64,000 nucleotides of DNA. Origin: Bacteroidales bacterium. Its GTDB lineage: Bacteria > Bacteroidota > Bacteroidia > Bacteroidales > UBA932. The stretch spans positions 1 through 64,000 of the forward strand of contig JAEEQS010000002.1 in NCBI GenBank assembly GCA_016285455.1. The letters run 5' to 3'. Positions 9,596 to 17,378 of the stretch are shown here, piece after piece (the first letter of the stretch is position 1; each line of letters starts with the position of its first letter). Both the position numbers and the translations under genes were made by a program. The notes beneath the pieces were generated by a model. It was not told the DNA's origin and did not search any database. It saw nothing but the letters and a program-made list of their open reading frames with translations.

Positions 9596-11479
9596 TTACG
9601 CCTCCTTATCATTTTCATTTAACAAATCATTCAAATCATTCTCATTACGTTTCTTCGGCAATACCTTGAGATACGCATTGTAAATTGCCGACGGGAGAGC
9701 ACACAATTCTACCCTATCAAGCACATCAACAAACTCATCCTCAAAGGCATAATTCCCTGGGGAGAAAACATATACCATCATTCTTCCAGAATACTCCATT
9801 TTCGATATCTCCTCAGCGATAGCCGGTATTGCCTCTTCCTTGAAAACCACAAGCATCCTCTTTTCCCCATTATCAAAATACCGTACGACTTTCTTGTTAA
9901 GTTTCTTCCCCAAAAGACTGTCAACTTCAGCATAAAGGTCATTCTTGATGCAAAGTAATTCTATTGATGCTTCCATCAAAGCCCTCATATTTCTAGAAGT
10001 TTGCTCTCTATCAACAAATTTTGTCTTGAAATACCTGAGATTATTATTCTTAAGTCCCTCTATTACCTCCCCTTTTGGAGTTTTATAACCCCTAATAACT
10101 TTCTTGTTGCGAACATAAGTCACATTCTCGCAAATCCCATTCTCATTGTTTGTTACAAGTATGCATTTGCGATGCCCTCCATCCTCTGCATTTAACTGCA
10201 TCGTTGCATGGAGAGTGGTTCCCGAACCAGCAAAAAAATCAAGAATAGTGGAATCCTTTCCGCCTCCTATTTTCAATAAATCAATAATGAGATCTATCGG
10301 TTTGGGATTGCTGAATAGGTTTGCGAGCGATAACGTTTTCAACTGCGATGTTCCGTTACCACTGCTGTATTGAGCTTTGTATAGAATACTTTTAGGTTTT
10401 TTTGTAGGAAGGTCTCCTAACTCAGGACGCTGCTTCTTATATAATGAGTAATTGTTAATTGACCCTGTTACTATTATTTCTTGACAACTAGTCTTTACTG
10501 TTCGATATCCCCATCGCCATGATGTCGGTACTCCATCAATACTTGGTAATAAAACAGAGTACCCCTTTGACGAATATTTATTTACCAACTGTGAAACATA
10601 TTCATCGTCGAATGTGACAGATGAAGGATTAAAAATCATATGATACTCTTCTTCAGTAATCGTTGAAACTTCTAAAGTGTGATTGTTAATCATAATTGGG
10701 AAATAGCAATAAGGTCTTCTCTCCCTCGGAGCATCTATGCCAGTGCGTTTTAAAGTTGCTCCTTTTTTGTAATAACCCACCTCATCCTCTAACCAATCTT
10801 CAAGACCTTCTTCATCTATATCAAGTTGACCTATCGAACAAAAAGCGGTAGACTTTGCATATACTACTGTATATTCATGAGTTCCAGCAAAACCAAATTG
10901 ATCTTGATTACCCTTAAGATTCATCACTGTTGGCAAGACACCAATACAATTTGATTCACCAAAGATTGCATCACATAATAGTTTGAGGTTAGATATTTCG
11001 TTATCATCTATAGAGATAAATATCAAGCCTTTATCTGACATAAGAGTTTTTGATATCTTAAGCCTTTTATCAAGAAAAGACAACCATTTAGAATGCCGGT
11101 ATGAATCTTCAGAATCAACATAGGAATCATTATAAACAAAATCTTTGTTGCCCGTGTTATACGGGGGATCTATGTAGATAACATCTATTTTGCCGGAATG
11201 AGTATAGGACAAAGCAACAAGAGCATCAAGATTGTCTCCTTCTATCAAAATGTGATTTGGGGCGGTTGGGTCATCGCACAGAATAGTACGTTCTTTTACC
11301 TCTTTGAGTACAGGAATTTCTATTCTAAGCCGTTCTTCGACATCCTCTGGTTTGTTTTCCCAGACCAATCCGTACTTTTTATGTGAACGAAGAAGATCTA
11401 TCAAGGAAGACTTCTCTTCAATTGAAAGAAGATCCAAGGACTGAATCTTTTGAATCAGTTCATTCTTGTTATATGCCAT
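9596..11479 (-). CDS. mod: Type III adenine-specific DNA methyltransferase, Mod subunit
   Basis: A 627-residue N6-adenine methyltransferase. The catalytic motif IV is IDPPYNTGN (DPPY at 104-107) and the SAM-binding motif I is FFAGSGTT (415-420). DPPY before FxGxG is the beta-class order typical of Type III Mod. The roughly 300 residues between them hold the target recognition region, which decides the methylated sequence. It works with the adjacent res gene. Its promoter appears to lie about 270 bp upstream, giving a long structured 5' leader. I saw no simple-sequence repeat in the coding region that would suggest phase variation. Confidence 0.93.
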   Translation of the reverse strand: MAYNKNELIQKIQSLDLLSIEEKSSLIDLLRSHKKYGLVWENKPEDVEERLRIEIPVLKEVKERTILCDDPTAPNHILIEGDNLDALVALSYTHSGKIDVIYIDPPYNTGNKDFVYNDSYVDSEDSYRHSKWLSFLDKRLKISKTLMSDKGLIFISIDDNEISNLKLLCDAIFGESNCIGVLPTVMNLKGNQDQFGFAGTHEYTVVYAKSTAFCSIGQLDIDEEGLEDWLEDEVGYYKKGATLKRTGIDAPRERRPYCYFPIMINNHTLEVSTITEEEYHMIFNPSSVTFDDEYVSQLVNKYSSKGYSVLLPSIDGVPTSWRWGYRTVKTSCQEIIVTGSINNYSLYKKQRPELGDLPTKKPKSILYKAQYSSGNGTSQLKTLSLANLFSNPKPIDLIIDLLKIGGGKDSTILDFFAGSGTTLHATMQLNAEDGGHRKCILVTNNENGICENVTYVRNKKVIRGYKTPKGEVIEGLKNNNLRYFKTKFVDREQTSRNMRALMEASIELLCIKNDLYAEVDSLLGKKLNKKVVRYFDNGEKRMLVVFKEEAIPAIAEEISKMEYSGRMMVYVFSPGNYAFEDEFVDVLDRVELCALPSAIYNAYLKVLPKKRNENDLNDLLNENDKEA

Positions 11480-11534
11480 GCATAGTGTGTCTGTGCGGGG
11501 CTATTTACTTGAGTGGTAGGCTTCCGCAGGGCAC

Positions 11535-11615
11535 AAAAAAAGGCGCAGACTCACAAGTTGTCTGGCCCGAGGCCCGCGACGGCCCACCAAAGTCCAACAA
11601 GTCAGCCTGCGCACA
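11535..11615 (-). ncRNA. Candidate structured leader/attenuator or small RNA upstream of mod
   Basis: On the minus strand a 6-bp outer stem (GCGCAG at 11607-11612 read leftward, CTGCGC at 11543-11548) encloses about 58 nt with inner pairing (CAGAC/GTCTG type) and is followed at once by seven T residues. This is the layout of an intrinsic terminator with a large structured loop. It sits inside the expected mod leader, so it could be an attenuator, a riboswitch-like element or the 3' end of a separate small RNA. No known Rfam class is recognised with confidence. Confidence 0.4.
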
Positions 11616-11746
11616 AGCACAGGCGTTTGTCTTATTTGAACTTTGATTATGAAATGTCGCGTATTTCGGGCCAATCAAATAAACAGCAAACGCTATTATA
11701 CAATAATATGTCCGTTAGGGTTAACTCTCACCTATCCCTAACATCA

Positions 11747-11775
11747 CAAATATAAGAAAAATTGTAGTTGTTCAA
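11747..11775 (-). promoter_or_regulatory. Promoter for the mod-res operon
   Basis: Read on the minus strand there is TATATTTG (11747-11754) with TTG 18 bp upstream (11773-11775), a good match to the Bacteroidetes housekeeping promoter. Transcription would start near 11740 and give a leader of about 260 nt before mod. The remaining bases of 11480-11883 hold no gene I can support. Confidence 0.6.
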
Positions 11776-11807
11776 TTTAGTAAACGTAAAAACTTTGGGG
11801 GCGGACA

Positions 11808-11822
11808 CGGTAAATTTTACCG
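11808..11822. promoter_or_regulatory. Palindrome upstream of the AlbA_2 gene
   Basis: CGGTAAATTTTACCG is a perfect 7-bp inverted repeat around one base, about 60 bp before the AlbA_2 start codon and next to the divergent mod promoter. It is a reasonable operator for autoregulation by the AlbA_2 protein, but this is inference. Confidence 0.4.
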
Positions 11823-11883
11823 TTTGGCATCCGTTGATGTAAGAATCCTTATACTATTGCAACTTGAATTATCAGGTTGAAAT

Positions 11884-12351
11884 ATGATTGATGAAAAGAA
11901 AGCATTAGAACTGATAGAACAAGGAGAGGGTATTCACAGTGAATTCAAGGAAAGGATACCATCAAAGGTTCGGGAGCTCAGTGAAGAGGTATGTGCATTT
12001 GCGAATACCGAAGGAGGATTCATTCTTATTGGAATCAACAACAAGAATGAAATAGTGCCAAATTTATTCATCGATAACACAAAGCGATCTGCTATCCAAG
12101 ATTCTTTGGATGCAATTCAACCACCAATTTCTTGCAAGTTATATCAGCTTTCTGTCAAGAATCACAGCATTTGGATAATAGAGGTTCCTGAGGGAGACAA
12201 CAAACCATATGTTGTTTCAGGTTCCATATTTGTCCGTCACGGAGCAAACACTCAAAAACTACGAAATCCAACCGATATACGTCAATTATTTGACGATGCT
12301 GGTGCACTTCATTATGTAAGGGCGGAATATAGAGATGTACAATTTGATTAA
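11884..12351 (+). pseudogene. AlbA_2 (Schlafen-type)/ATPase regulator, 5' half, split by prophage
   Basis: Encodes 155 residues that match the N-terminal part of AlbA_2 domain regulators: EGEGIHSEFKER, CAFANTEGGFILIGI and the YVRxGAxT-type end IFVRHGANTQKLRNP. Full-length relatives continue with a linker, a GHKL-like ATPase region and a winged helix, about 470-500 residues in all. Here the frame stops at TAA (12349) exactly where the Mu-like prophage begins. The missing C-terminal half (about 314 residues, same strand) reappears at about 48294-49243. The fragment may still be translated; the function of the full-length family is mostly transcriptional control or defence-related DNA/RNA binding. 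Confidence 0.85.
12346..12350 (+). repeat. Candidate target-site duplication, left copy (GATTA)
   Basis: GATTA occurs exactly where the AlbA_2 gene is interrupted, and again at 48289-48293 where its second half resumes. Mu-type transposition makes 5-bp duplications. Rejoining the flanks at GATTA leaves the frame one base off, and the sequence inside does not start with the TG expected of Mu ends, so the exact junction is uncertain. Confidence 0.45.
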
Positions 12352-12419
12352 ATGGGTTAAACTTAAATAATCATCGGTTTTCCAGTGAGTTGCCTTCATT
12401 CTTGCCGTGATTCTTTAGA

Positions 12420-12434
12420 AAATCCAAATGTGCA
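12420..12434 (+). repeat. Left sub-terminal inverted repeat of the prophage
   Basis: AAATCCAAATGTGCA matches the reverse complement of 48249-48263 (AAATCCAAATGTACA) at 14 of 15 positions. Its position near each end suggests a transposase-binding site, but on the right the copy is also part of a terminator hairpin. Confidence 0.45.
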
Positions 12435-12620
12435 AAAAGTTTAATTTGCTTTAATTGATCTTTAATTTTCCGGCTCCTAAATTTATCCCTGTTTAAATCC
12501 TGCTTTATTTTGGAGGCACACACCTTTATCCATTAGCAAATATAGCCATTTTAGCGGCATTTCAAGGCCTTTTCAGGCATATTTCACCACACTCAGGCAA
12601 TCCTCTCTCTAAGTTTAATT

Positions 12621-12665
12621 AGGGGCCAAAGGGGGTCAAATAGCACCTTTGGCCCCTGCTGCTTT
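12621..12665. terminator. Strong bidirectional-type hairpin left of the repressor
   Basis: A perfect 12-bp stem, AGGGGCCAAAGG (12621-12632) and CCTTTGGCCCCT (12646-12657), followed on the plus strand by GCTGCTTTTATTATATTT. It can end leftward repressor transcripts or block host read-through into the prophage. The surrounding 12351-12896 contains no gene I can support, only this hairpin, the sub-terminal repeat and a tandem repeat. Confidence 0.7.
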
Positions 12666-12694
12666 TATTATATTTCGCCACGCCAAAAATTGGA

Positions 12695-12730
12695 GATGGT
12701 GCGACAGATGGTGCGACAGATGGTGCGACA
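12695..12730 (+). repeat. Three perfect tandem copies of a 12-bp sequence
   Basis: GATGGTGCGACA is repeated three times without a mismatch at 12695-12706, 12707-12718 and 12719-12730, in non-coding DNA between the left end and the repressor gene. Possible transposase-enhancer or protein-binding array; read as codons it would give an Asp-Gly-Ala-Thr repeat, but there is no convincing gene around it. Confidence 0.8.
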
Positions 12731-12896
12731 TCTCATAGGACAAAAATGAGTGTTTTGCTACCCATTAAGGGTCAAAATAATGCTGAAAAATGGCTTTTTT
12801 GACGGATAAGCCCCCCATTAAAACCCACAAAGGAGCATAATAAGAGGCAATATATGAGTGATTTGCGGCTGTTTAGTGTTGAAAAAGTGCGGAGAA

Positions 12897-13526
12897 TCAA
12901 AACTTCTTGACCGCACAAAGAACTTTGAAGATGTGAGCGATCATTTCCTTCTTGATCTCCTGCGATTCATAATCGGGATTCGCCGGAACGAGTGTAAAAG
13001 TATCCTTAGAAGAGCCTTTTTTAACTCTTTTAATAGTTCTAAAACCGTTACAAGTCACTATTCCATATATATCATCAAAGTCAAGATAGTCTTGCCATGA
13101 AGGTACTTCTTTAATAAGAACCATATCCCCATTGCTGATTTCTGGTTCCATAGATTTGCCAGAAACATTACACCAAACTGCTCCTGGAATATTGAAAGGC
13201 TCAAAATCTATATAGTAATCGGGATTTGCGGTCTGGTTGTTATATACCAATTCAAAATTGGCCATAAAATCAACGTTATAATACGGAGAACCTAACTTTT
13301 TGAAGTTTTTGACAGGCATTTCACCTTTCAGCATCTCCCCTTTTCCAGTTATCAGCCAATTCAGATCCAGATCCTCAAAGTGTGAGCATATTTTCTCACA
13401 CAAATCAGCTCTGATATTCCCCTTCTTATCAAGAAAGCCATTGGACAAGCCTGTCGTCTTATAAAATCTGTAACGGCTTATCCCTTTACTATCAAGATAT
13501 TTCACTACTCTTTCCCTCGAAGTCAT
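12897..13526 (-). CDS. Phage repressor, HTH plus S24 peptidase (CI/LexA type)
   Basis: A 209-residue repressor. Residues 1-60 form a helix-turn-helix domain (GISRYRFYKTTGLSNGFLDK), and residues about 110-205 an S24 peptidase domain with the nucleophile S125 in VSGKSMEPEI and the general base K166 in FRTIKRV. Such repressors hold the lysogenic state and cleave themselves when RecA filaments form after DNA damage. It is divergent from the early operon and faces a 20-bp palindromic operator in the shared control region. A clear Ala-Gly cleavage site is not obvious. Confidence 0.9.
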   Translation of the reverse strand: MTSRERVVKYLDSKGISRYRFYKTTGLSNGFLDKKGNIRADLCEKICSHFEDLDLNWLITGKGEMLKGEMPVKNFKKLGSPYYNVDFMANFELVYNNQTANPDYYIDFEPFNIPGAVWCNVSGKSMEPEISNGDMVLIKEVPSWQDYLDFDDIYGIVTCNGFRTIKRVKKGSSKDTFTLVPANPDYESQEIKKEMIAHIFKVLCAVKKF

Positions 13527-13558
13527 ACTTTCTCCTCCTCAAAAAATCACACAAAATA

Positions 13559-13588
13559 TTTGTATGAGAAAAAAATCTATTATATTTG
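13559..13588 (+). promoter_or_regulatory. Early lytic promoter of the prophage
   Basis: TTTG (13559-13562), an 18-bp spacer and TATATTTG (13581-13588) form a good Bacteroidetes promoter reading into the early genes. On the other strand TATATTTG at 13617-13624 points leftward to the repressor, with a poor -33. The two promoters face each other, so their transcripts would overlap by about 15 nt across the operator. Confidence 0.65.
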
Positions 13589-13592
13589 CATT

Positions 13593-13612
13593 CGTTAAGC
13601 ATTTGCATAACG
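13593..13612. promoter_or_regulatory. Candidate repressor operator
   Basis: CGTTAAGCATTTGCATAACG is a 20-bp palindrome with one mismatched pair (arms CGTTA.GCA / TGC.TAACG). It lies between the -7 boxes of the facing early and repressor promoters, over both expected start sites, which is where an S24 repressor dimer should bind. Confidence 0.6.
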
Positions 13613-13636
13613 GCTACAAATATAACAATTATTCTA

Positions 13637-13804
13637 ATGAAACAGATACTCACTAAGCAAGGAGAAGTCAAGGCTATAGCACGATTTATCGGCTGTAACA
13701 GAAATACTGTTACAAGCGCTTTGCAAGGAAAATACAACACAGATCTTGCCCAGCGTATTAGAAAAGTGGCTATCAAAAGAGGTGGAGTTGAGACCGAGAA
13801 GTAA
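13637..13804 (+). CDS. Small HTH protein, first early gene (Ner/Cro-like role possible)
   Basis: I choose the ATG at 13637, giving 55 residues; the longer frame from 13586 would run through the operator. The sequence EVKAIARFIGCNRNTVTSALQGK is a compact helix-turn-helix. As the first gene after the early promoter it holds the position of Mu ner, so a role in shutting off the repressor or early promoter is likely but inferred. Its TAA overlaps the transposase ATG (TAATG). Confidence 0.7.
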   Translation: MKQILTKQGEVKAIARFIGCNRNTVTSALQGKYNTDLAQRIRKVAIKRGGVETEK

Positions 13805-15837
13805 TGATACGATACAACAACATATTGTGTGTTAGTTATAACGAGATAGTTCCTTCTATCTACTCCTTTGATGCTTTCAGAAAGGCTATTGAGCGTGGTA
13901 AGATCAATCGTGTCCGTCGAGCCAGCTTTGAGTCACCGGCTTTGATTGAGGTGGCTTCGCTTCCGGAGAAGATCCTGAGCAAACTTCGTGAAAAGTATGG
14001 AGAGAACTTCGACAAAGCAGCTGAGACGGACAGCCTGGAGGGTTTCTATAAACTTTCTCAGGAAGCCCTGGAGTTCTACAGGAACTGGAAGACTACAGAA
14101 GATCTGCGCCTGAGTGACAAACTCATTGAAGAATATACCGTCAATGCGAGTGTACTCATTGCGTTGCGCAAATACTATAATTACCGCTTTACATACATCA
14201 AGAGCCGTGGAGGCAGCACAAGTGGACTCTGGAAGAACGTCTCTGCCATTGTTAGTTGTTTAAGAAATAAAGTTCAACATTCTCTTCCGGAGAATCCAAG
14301 GAGGTTGAAGCAGAAGTTAGAAGAGTTTGAGACGAAAGGTTATGCGGCTCTTGTAAGCGGTAAGATCAGCAACAGCAACAAGGCTCTTCTCACCGAGAGA
14401 GCCAAGGAATGGCTTCTGAGCCGCTGGACAGACCAGGTGAACAAGGTTGCGTCTATAGAGCAGCTCTATGACGAATACCTGACCAAAGCCATGACGATGA
14501 ACGGATGGAAGCTCATCTCCTCTCCGAAGACCATATACAACTTCATCTATGATGAGAAGATTGTGGCAGACTGGTGGGCTTACAGATATGGAGAGCTCAA
14601 GAGCAAGGAGAAGTTCAGCTACCAGCACAAGACCAAGCTCCCTGGCATGAGAGACAGCCTCTGGTACAGCGACGGAACCAAGCTCAACTACTATTATCAG
14701 TATCTGGACAAGGCTGGCAAGCGTCAGGTTGGAACCCTTCAGGTATATGAGGTTATGGACGCTTACTCTGAGGTGCTGCTGGGATTCTGCATCAGCGACA
14801 AAGAAGACTTCAAAGCGCAGTACCAGGCATACAAGATGGCCCTCCAGACCTCCGGCTACAAGCCATATCAGATTACATTCGACAACCAGGGCGGCCACAA
14901 GAAGCTTGAAAGCAGTGATTTTCTCAACAAACTGGCCCATCTGGCCATTCACACGCAGCCTTACAACGGTAAATCCAAGACCATAGAGAGCGCTTTCAAC
15001 CGCTTCCAGAGCCAGTATCTGAAGAAAGACTGGTACTTCACGGGGCAGAACATCACAGCCAGGAAAGCGGAAAGCAAGGCCAATATGGAATATATACTGG
15101 CCAACAAGGAAAATCTTCCGACCAAAGACGAAATAATCAAGAGATATACAGAACGCAGGACCGAGTGGAACAACGCCATGACCTCTACCGGAAAGACCAG
15201 GATGGAAAACTACCTCTCCAGTTCCAACCCTCAGACAGTCAAGCTGAGCATAATGGATATGGTAGAGCTGTTTGCCGTCACCAGGTTGAGGGAAGTCACC
15301 TGCACTGCCGCCGGAATCAGCTTCAGGGAGCAGAACATCCGCTATGACTATATGGTTGTGGACGGTGAAGGGATGCCGGATCTGGACTGGCTGGAGAGAA
15401 ACATTGGCAAGAGCTTCGTCGTGAAGTTCGATCCGGACGATATGGAGCAGGTGTTCCTGTATGACCACGCCAGTGACGGATCTCTCCGTCTGGCCGCTAT
15501 AGCCAAGACCAAGACCGTGATCCACCGAGGCAAGCAGGAGCAGGATGAGTGGGAGGCTGCGTTCATCAAGAAGGTTGAGCTTGCCAACAAGGCCAAGAGG
15601 ATTGAGAGGAAGGAGAGGATGGAGGCTCTGCAGAAAGAGTTCGGCACCTCCAACGAAGATTATGGTATGGTCTCCCCTGCACTTGCAGGCATTGAAAGCA
15701 ACAGGACGGCCAAGAAAAAAGGTGCTGCCAAGGCCAAGGAGCTTGTGCCTGTCAGCATCGGCGCAGTCTCCAAGGCAGAAAGCAATGCCGTGGAGGATGA
15801 AGACTTTGACCCTCTGGAGGTGATAGCCAAGATGTAA
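13804..15837 (+). CDS. MuA-type DDE transposase
   Basis: A 677-residue transposase that pairs the prophage ends and carries out strand transfer for integration and replicative transposition. The rve-type catalytic core shows D290 (LWYSDGTKL), D360 (TFDNQGGHK) and E395 (TIESAFNRF). An N-terminal DNA-binding region of about 250 residues and a C-terminal basic, coiled domain (KRIERKERMEAL), the likely MuB-contact part, flank it. It overlaps the HTH gene by one base and is followed by muB after 30 bp. Length is close to Mu MuA (663). Confidence 0.93.
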   Translation: MIRYNNILCVSYNEIVPSIYSFDAFRKAIERGKINRVRRASFESPALIEVASLPEKILSKLREKYGENFDKAAETDSLEGFYKLSQEALEFYRNWKTTEDLRLSDKLIEEYTVNASVLIALRKYYNYRFTYIKSRGGSTSGLWKNVSAIVSCLRNKVQHSLPENPRRLKQKLEEFETKGYAALVSGKISNSNKALLTERAKEWLLSRWTDQVNKVASIEQLYDEYLTKAMTMNGWKLISSPKTIYNFIYDEKIVADWWAYRYGELKSKEKFSYQHKTKLPGMRDSLWYSDGTKLNYYYQYLDKAGKRQVGTLQVYEVMDAYSEVLLGFCISDKEDFKAQYQAYKMALQTSGYKPYQITFDNQGGHKKLESSDFLNKLAHLAIHTQPYNGKSKTIESAFNRFQSQYLKKDWYFTGQNITARKAESKANMEYILANKENLPTKDEIIKRYTERRTEWNNAMTSTGKTRMENYLSSSNPQTVKLSIMDMVELFAVTRLREVTCTAAGISFREQNIRYDYMVVDGEGMPDLDWLERNIGKSFVVKFDPDDMEQVFLYDHASDGSLRLAAIAKTKTVIHRGKQEQDEWEAAFIKKVELANKAKRIERKERMEALQKEFGTSNEDYGMVSPALAGIESNRTAKKKGAAKAKELVPVSIGAVSKAESNAVEDEDFDPLEVIAKM

Positions 15838-15867
15838 ACAAATGACTCATTATAAATCCGACTTATT

Positions 15868-16749
15868 ATGAACCAGACAGAAAAGCAGAACGTGGTAGGA
15901 GCTCTCTCGGAGTTCTGTGCCAAGATGGGCAGCCAAAACAAGGCTGCCGTAGCCCTGGGAGTGTCTTCTGCCCTCGTAAGCAGGATGCTCAAAGGGGACT
16001 GGAACCTTATCAAGGATGAGATGTGGAGGAAAGTGGCCTCCGGATGCGGTTACTCTTCCGCCACCTGGAACATCGTTGAGACCAGGGATCTTCAGACGCT
16101 GCATTACCTCTATGAAGATGCCCAGAACAACGGAACGGCCATGGCCATCACAGGCAAGGCCGGAACCGGCAAGACTCTGGCCGGAAAACAGTATTGCAGG
16201 GGCAATAAAACAGCGTTTATCCTCTGCTGCAACGAATACTGGAACAAGAAGATGTTCCTGCAGGAGCTGCTGGCTGTCATGGGAAGTGACTGGAGCGGTT
16301 ATACGACAGCAGACATGATGTATGCCATCGTAAAGAAGATCAAGAGCATTGACCATCCTCTGCTTATCCTGGATGAAGCTGATAAGCTGAACGACAACCT
16401 GCTCTACTTCTTCATCACGATTTACAACTCACTTGAAGATCACCTGGGTACTCTGCGCTGCGGCCTCATCCTTCAGGCCACCTCGTTCCTGGAGAAGAGG
16501 ATCAACCGAGGTGTGAAGCTCAACAAGAAAGGCTACAACGAAATCTACAGCCGTATCTGCCGGAGGTTCATACCTCTGAACGGGGTCTCCAACAGAGACA
16601 TAACTATGGTATGCCAGGCCAACGGCCTAGAAGACACGGATGATATCAGGGATGTGATTGAAGACAGCGAAGGAGACCTCAGGAGAGTAAGGCGCAGAAT
16701 CCATTCCCTGAAGATAAAGCATGAGCAGCAGCTGAAGGAGGCGGTATGA
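15868..16749 (+). CDS. MuB-type AAA+ transposition ATPase
   Basis: A 293-residue target-selection ATPase. An N-terminal HTH (AAVALGVSSALVSRML, about residues 30-45) precedes the AAA domain: Walker A GKAGTGKT (96-103) and Walker B LLILDEADKL. In Mu, MuB polymerises on target DNA, delivers it to MuA and gives target immunity. It overlaps the next ATPase gene by 4 bp (ATGA). All ATPase motifs look intact. Confidence 0.9.
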   Translation: MNQTEKQNVVGALSEFCAKMGSQNKAAVALGVSSALVSRMLKGDWNLIKDEMWRKVASGCGYSSATWNIVETRDLQTLHYLYEDAQNNGTAMAITGKAGTGKTLAGKQYCRGNKTAFILCCNEYWNKKMFLQELLAVMGSDWSGYTTADMMYAIVKKIKSIDHPLLILDEADKLNDNLLYFFITIYNSLEDHLGTLRCGLILQATSFLEKRINRGVKLNKKGYNEIYSRICRRFIPLNGVSNRDITMVCQANGLEDTDDIRDVIEDSEGDLRRVRRRIHSLKIKHEQQLKEAV

Positions 16750-17378
16750 ACAAGGCGTTGAGCATATACCAGGTGCTTTCTTCCAGAAACGACACCCTTT
16801 CCTTTGACGGTATCTGGAAAGATGCTATCGGCAATCCGGCAGCTTGCGGCAGCTGGATTATCTGGGGTCAGAGTTTCAACGGAAAAACCGCTTTCGCCAT
16901 GCAGCTGGCCAAGTACCTGTGCCGGTTCGGCAAGGTGCTTTACAACAGTATGGAGGAAGGCATAGGACGCAGTATCCAGGTTGCCATAGAGAGGACAGAC
17001 ATGTCTTCTGTGGCAAGGAGGTTCAACCTTCTGGACTGCGAGGACATAGAAGACCTTGTCCAGAGGCTCTCCGCCAAGAAGCATCCCAAGATCGTGATTA
17101 TGGACAGCATCCAGTACAGCGGAATCAACTATGCTCAATACAAAGAAATCAAGCGGAAGTTCAACGATATCCTCTGGATCTGGATCAGCCAGGCGGAAGG
17201 CAGGCTTCCTGAAGGCCGTCTGGCCAACCGTGTCAGGTATGACGCTATGGTCAAGATCCGAGTGGAAGGCTACAGGGCATACGTCAACAGCCGTTTCAAG
17301 GCTGATTATCAAGGACAGAACTACATCACAGTCTGGGATGAGGGTGCCAGAAGATATTGGGGTGAAAATGAACAATAG
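16746..17378 (+). CDS. RecA/DnaB-like P-loop ATPase of the early region
   Basis: A 210-residue protein with Walker A GQSFNGKT (41-48) and a hydrophobic Walker B strand KIVIMDSIQYS, in the order found in RadA/DnaB-type ATPases. A WIWISQAEG strand follows, like the QxR/sensor region. The role is unknown; in this phage it could load replication machinery or remodel transposition complexes. It is translationally coupled to muB (overlap) and to the next gene (11-bp overlap). Confidence 0.75.
   Translation: MNKALSIYQVLSSRNDTLSFDGIWKDAIGNPAACGSWIIWGQSFNGKTAFAMQLAKYLCRFGKVLYNSMEEGIGRSIQVAIERTDMSSVARRFNLLDCEDIEDLVQRLSAKKHPKIVIMDSIQYSGINYAQYKEIKRKFNDILWIWISQAEGRLPEGRLANRVRYDAMVKIRVEGYRAYVNSRFKADYQGQNYITVWDEGARRYWGENEQ

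Noticed and set aside
11383-11646. 87-codon open frame across the mod start and the structured element
   Set aside because: Overlaps mod on the opposite strand and then the GC-rich fold; sequence looks non-coding.
12695-12730. Tandem 12-bp repeats considered as a coding DGAT repeat
   Set aside because: The frame is short, has no plausible start and is flanked by non-coding sequence.
14317-15525. 402-codon open frame on the minus strand
   Set aside because: Antisense to the transposase catalytic core with clear DDE residues; no family pattern in the antisense protein.
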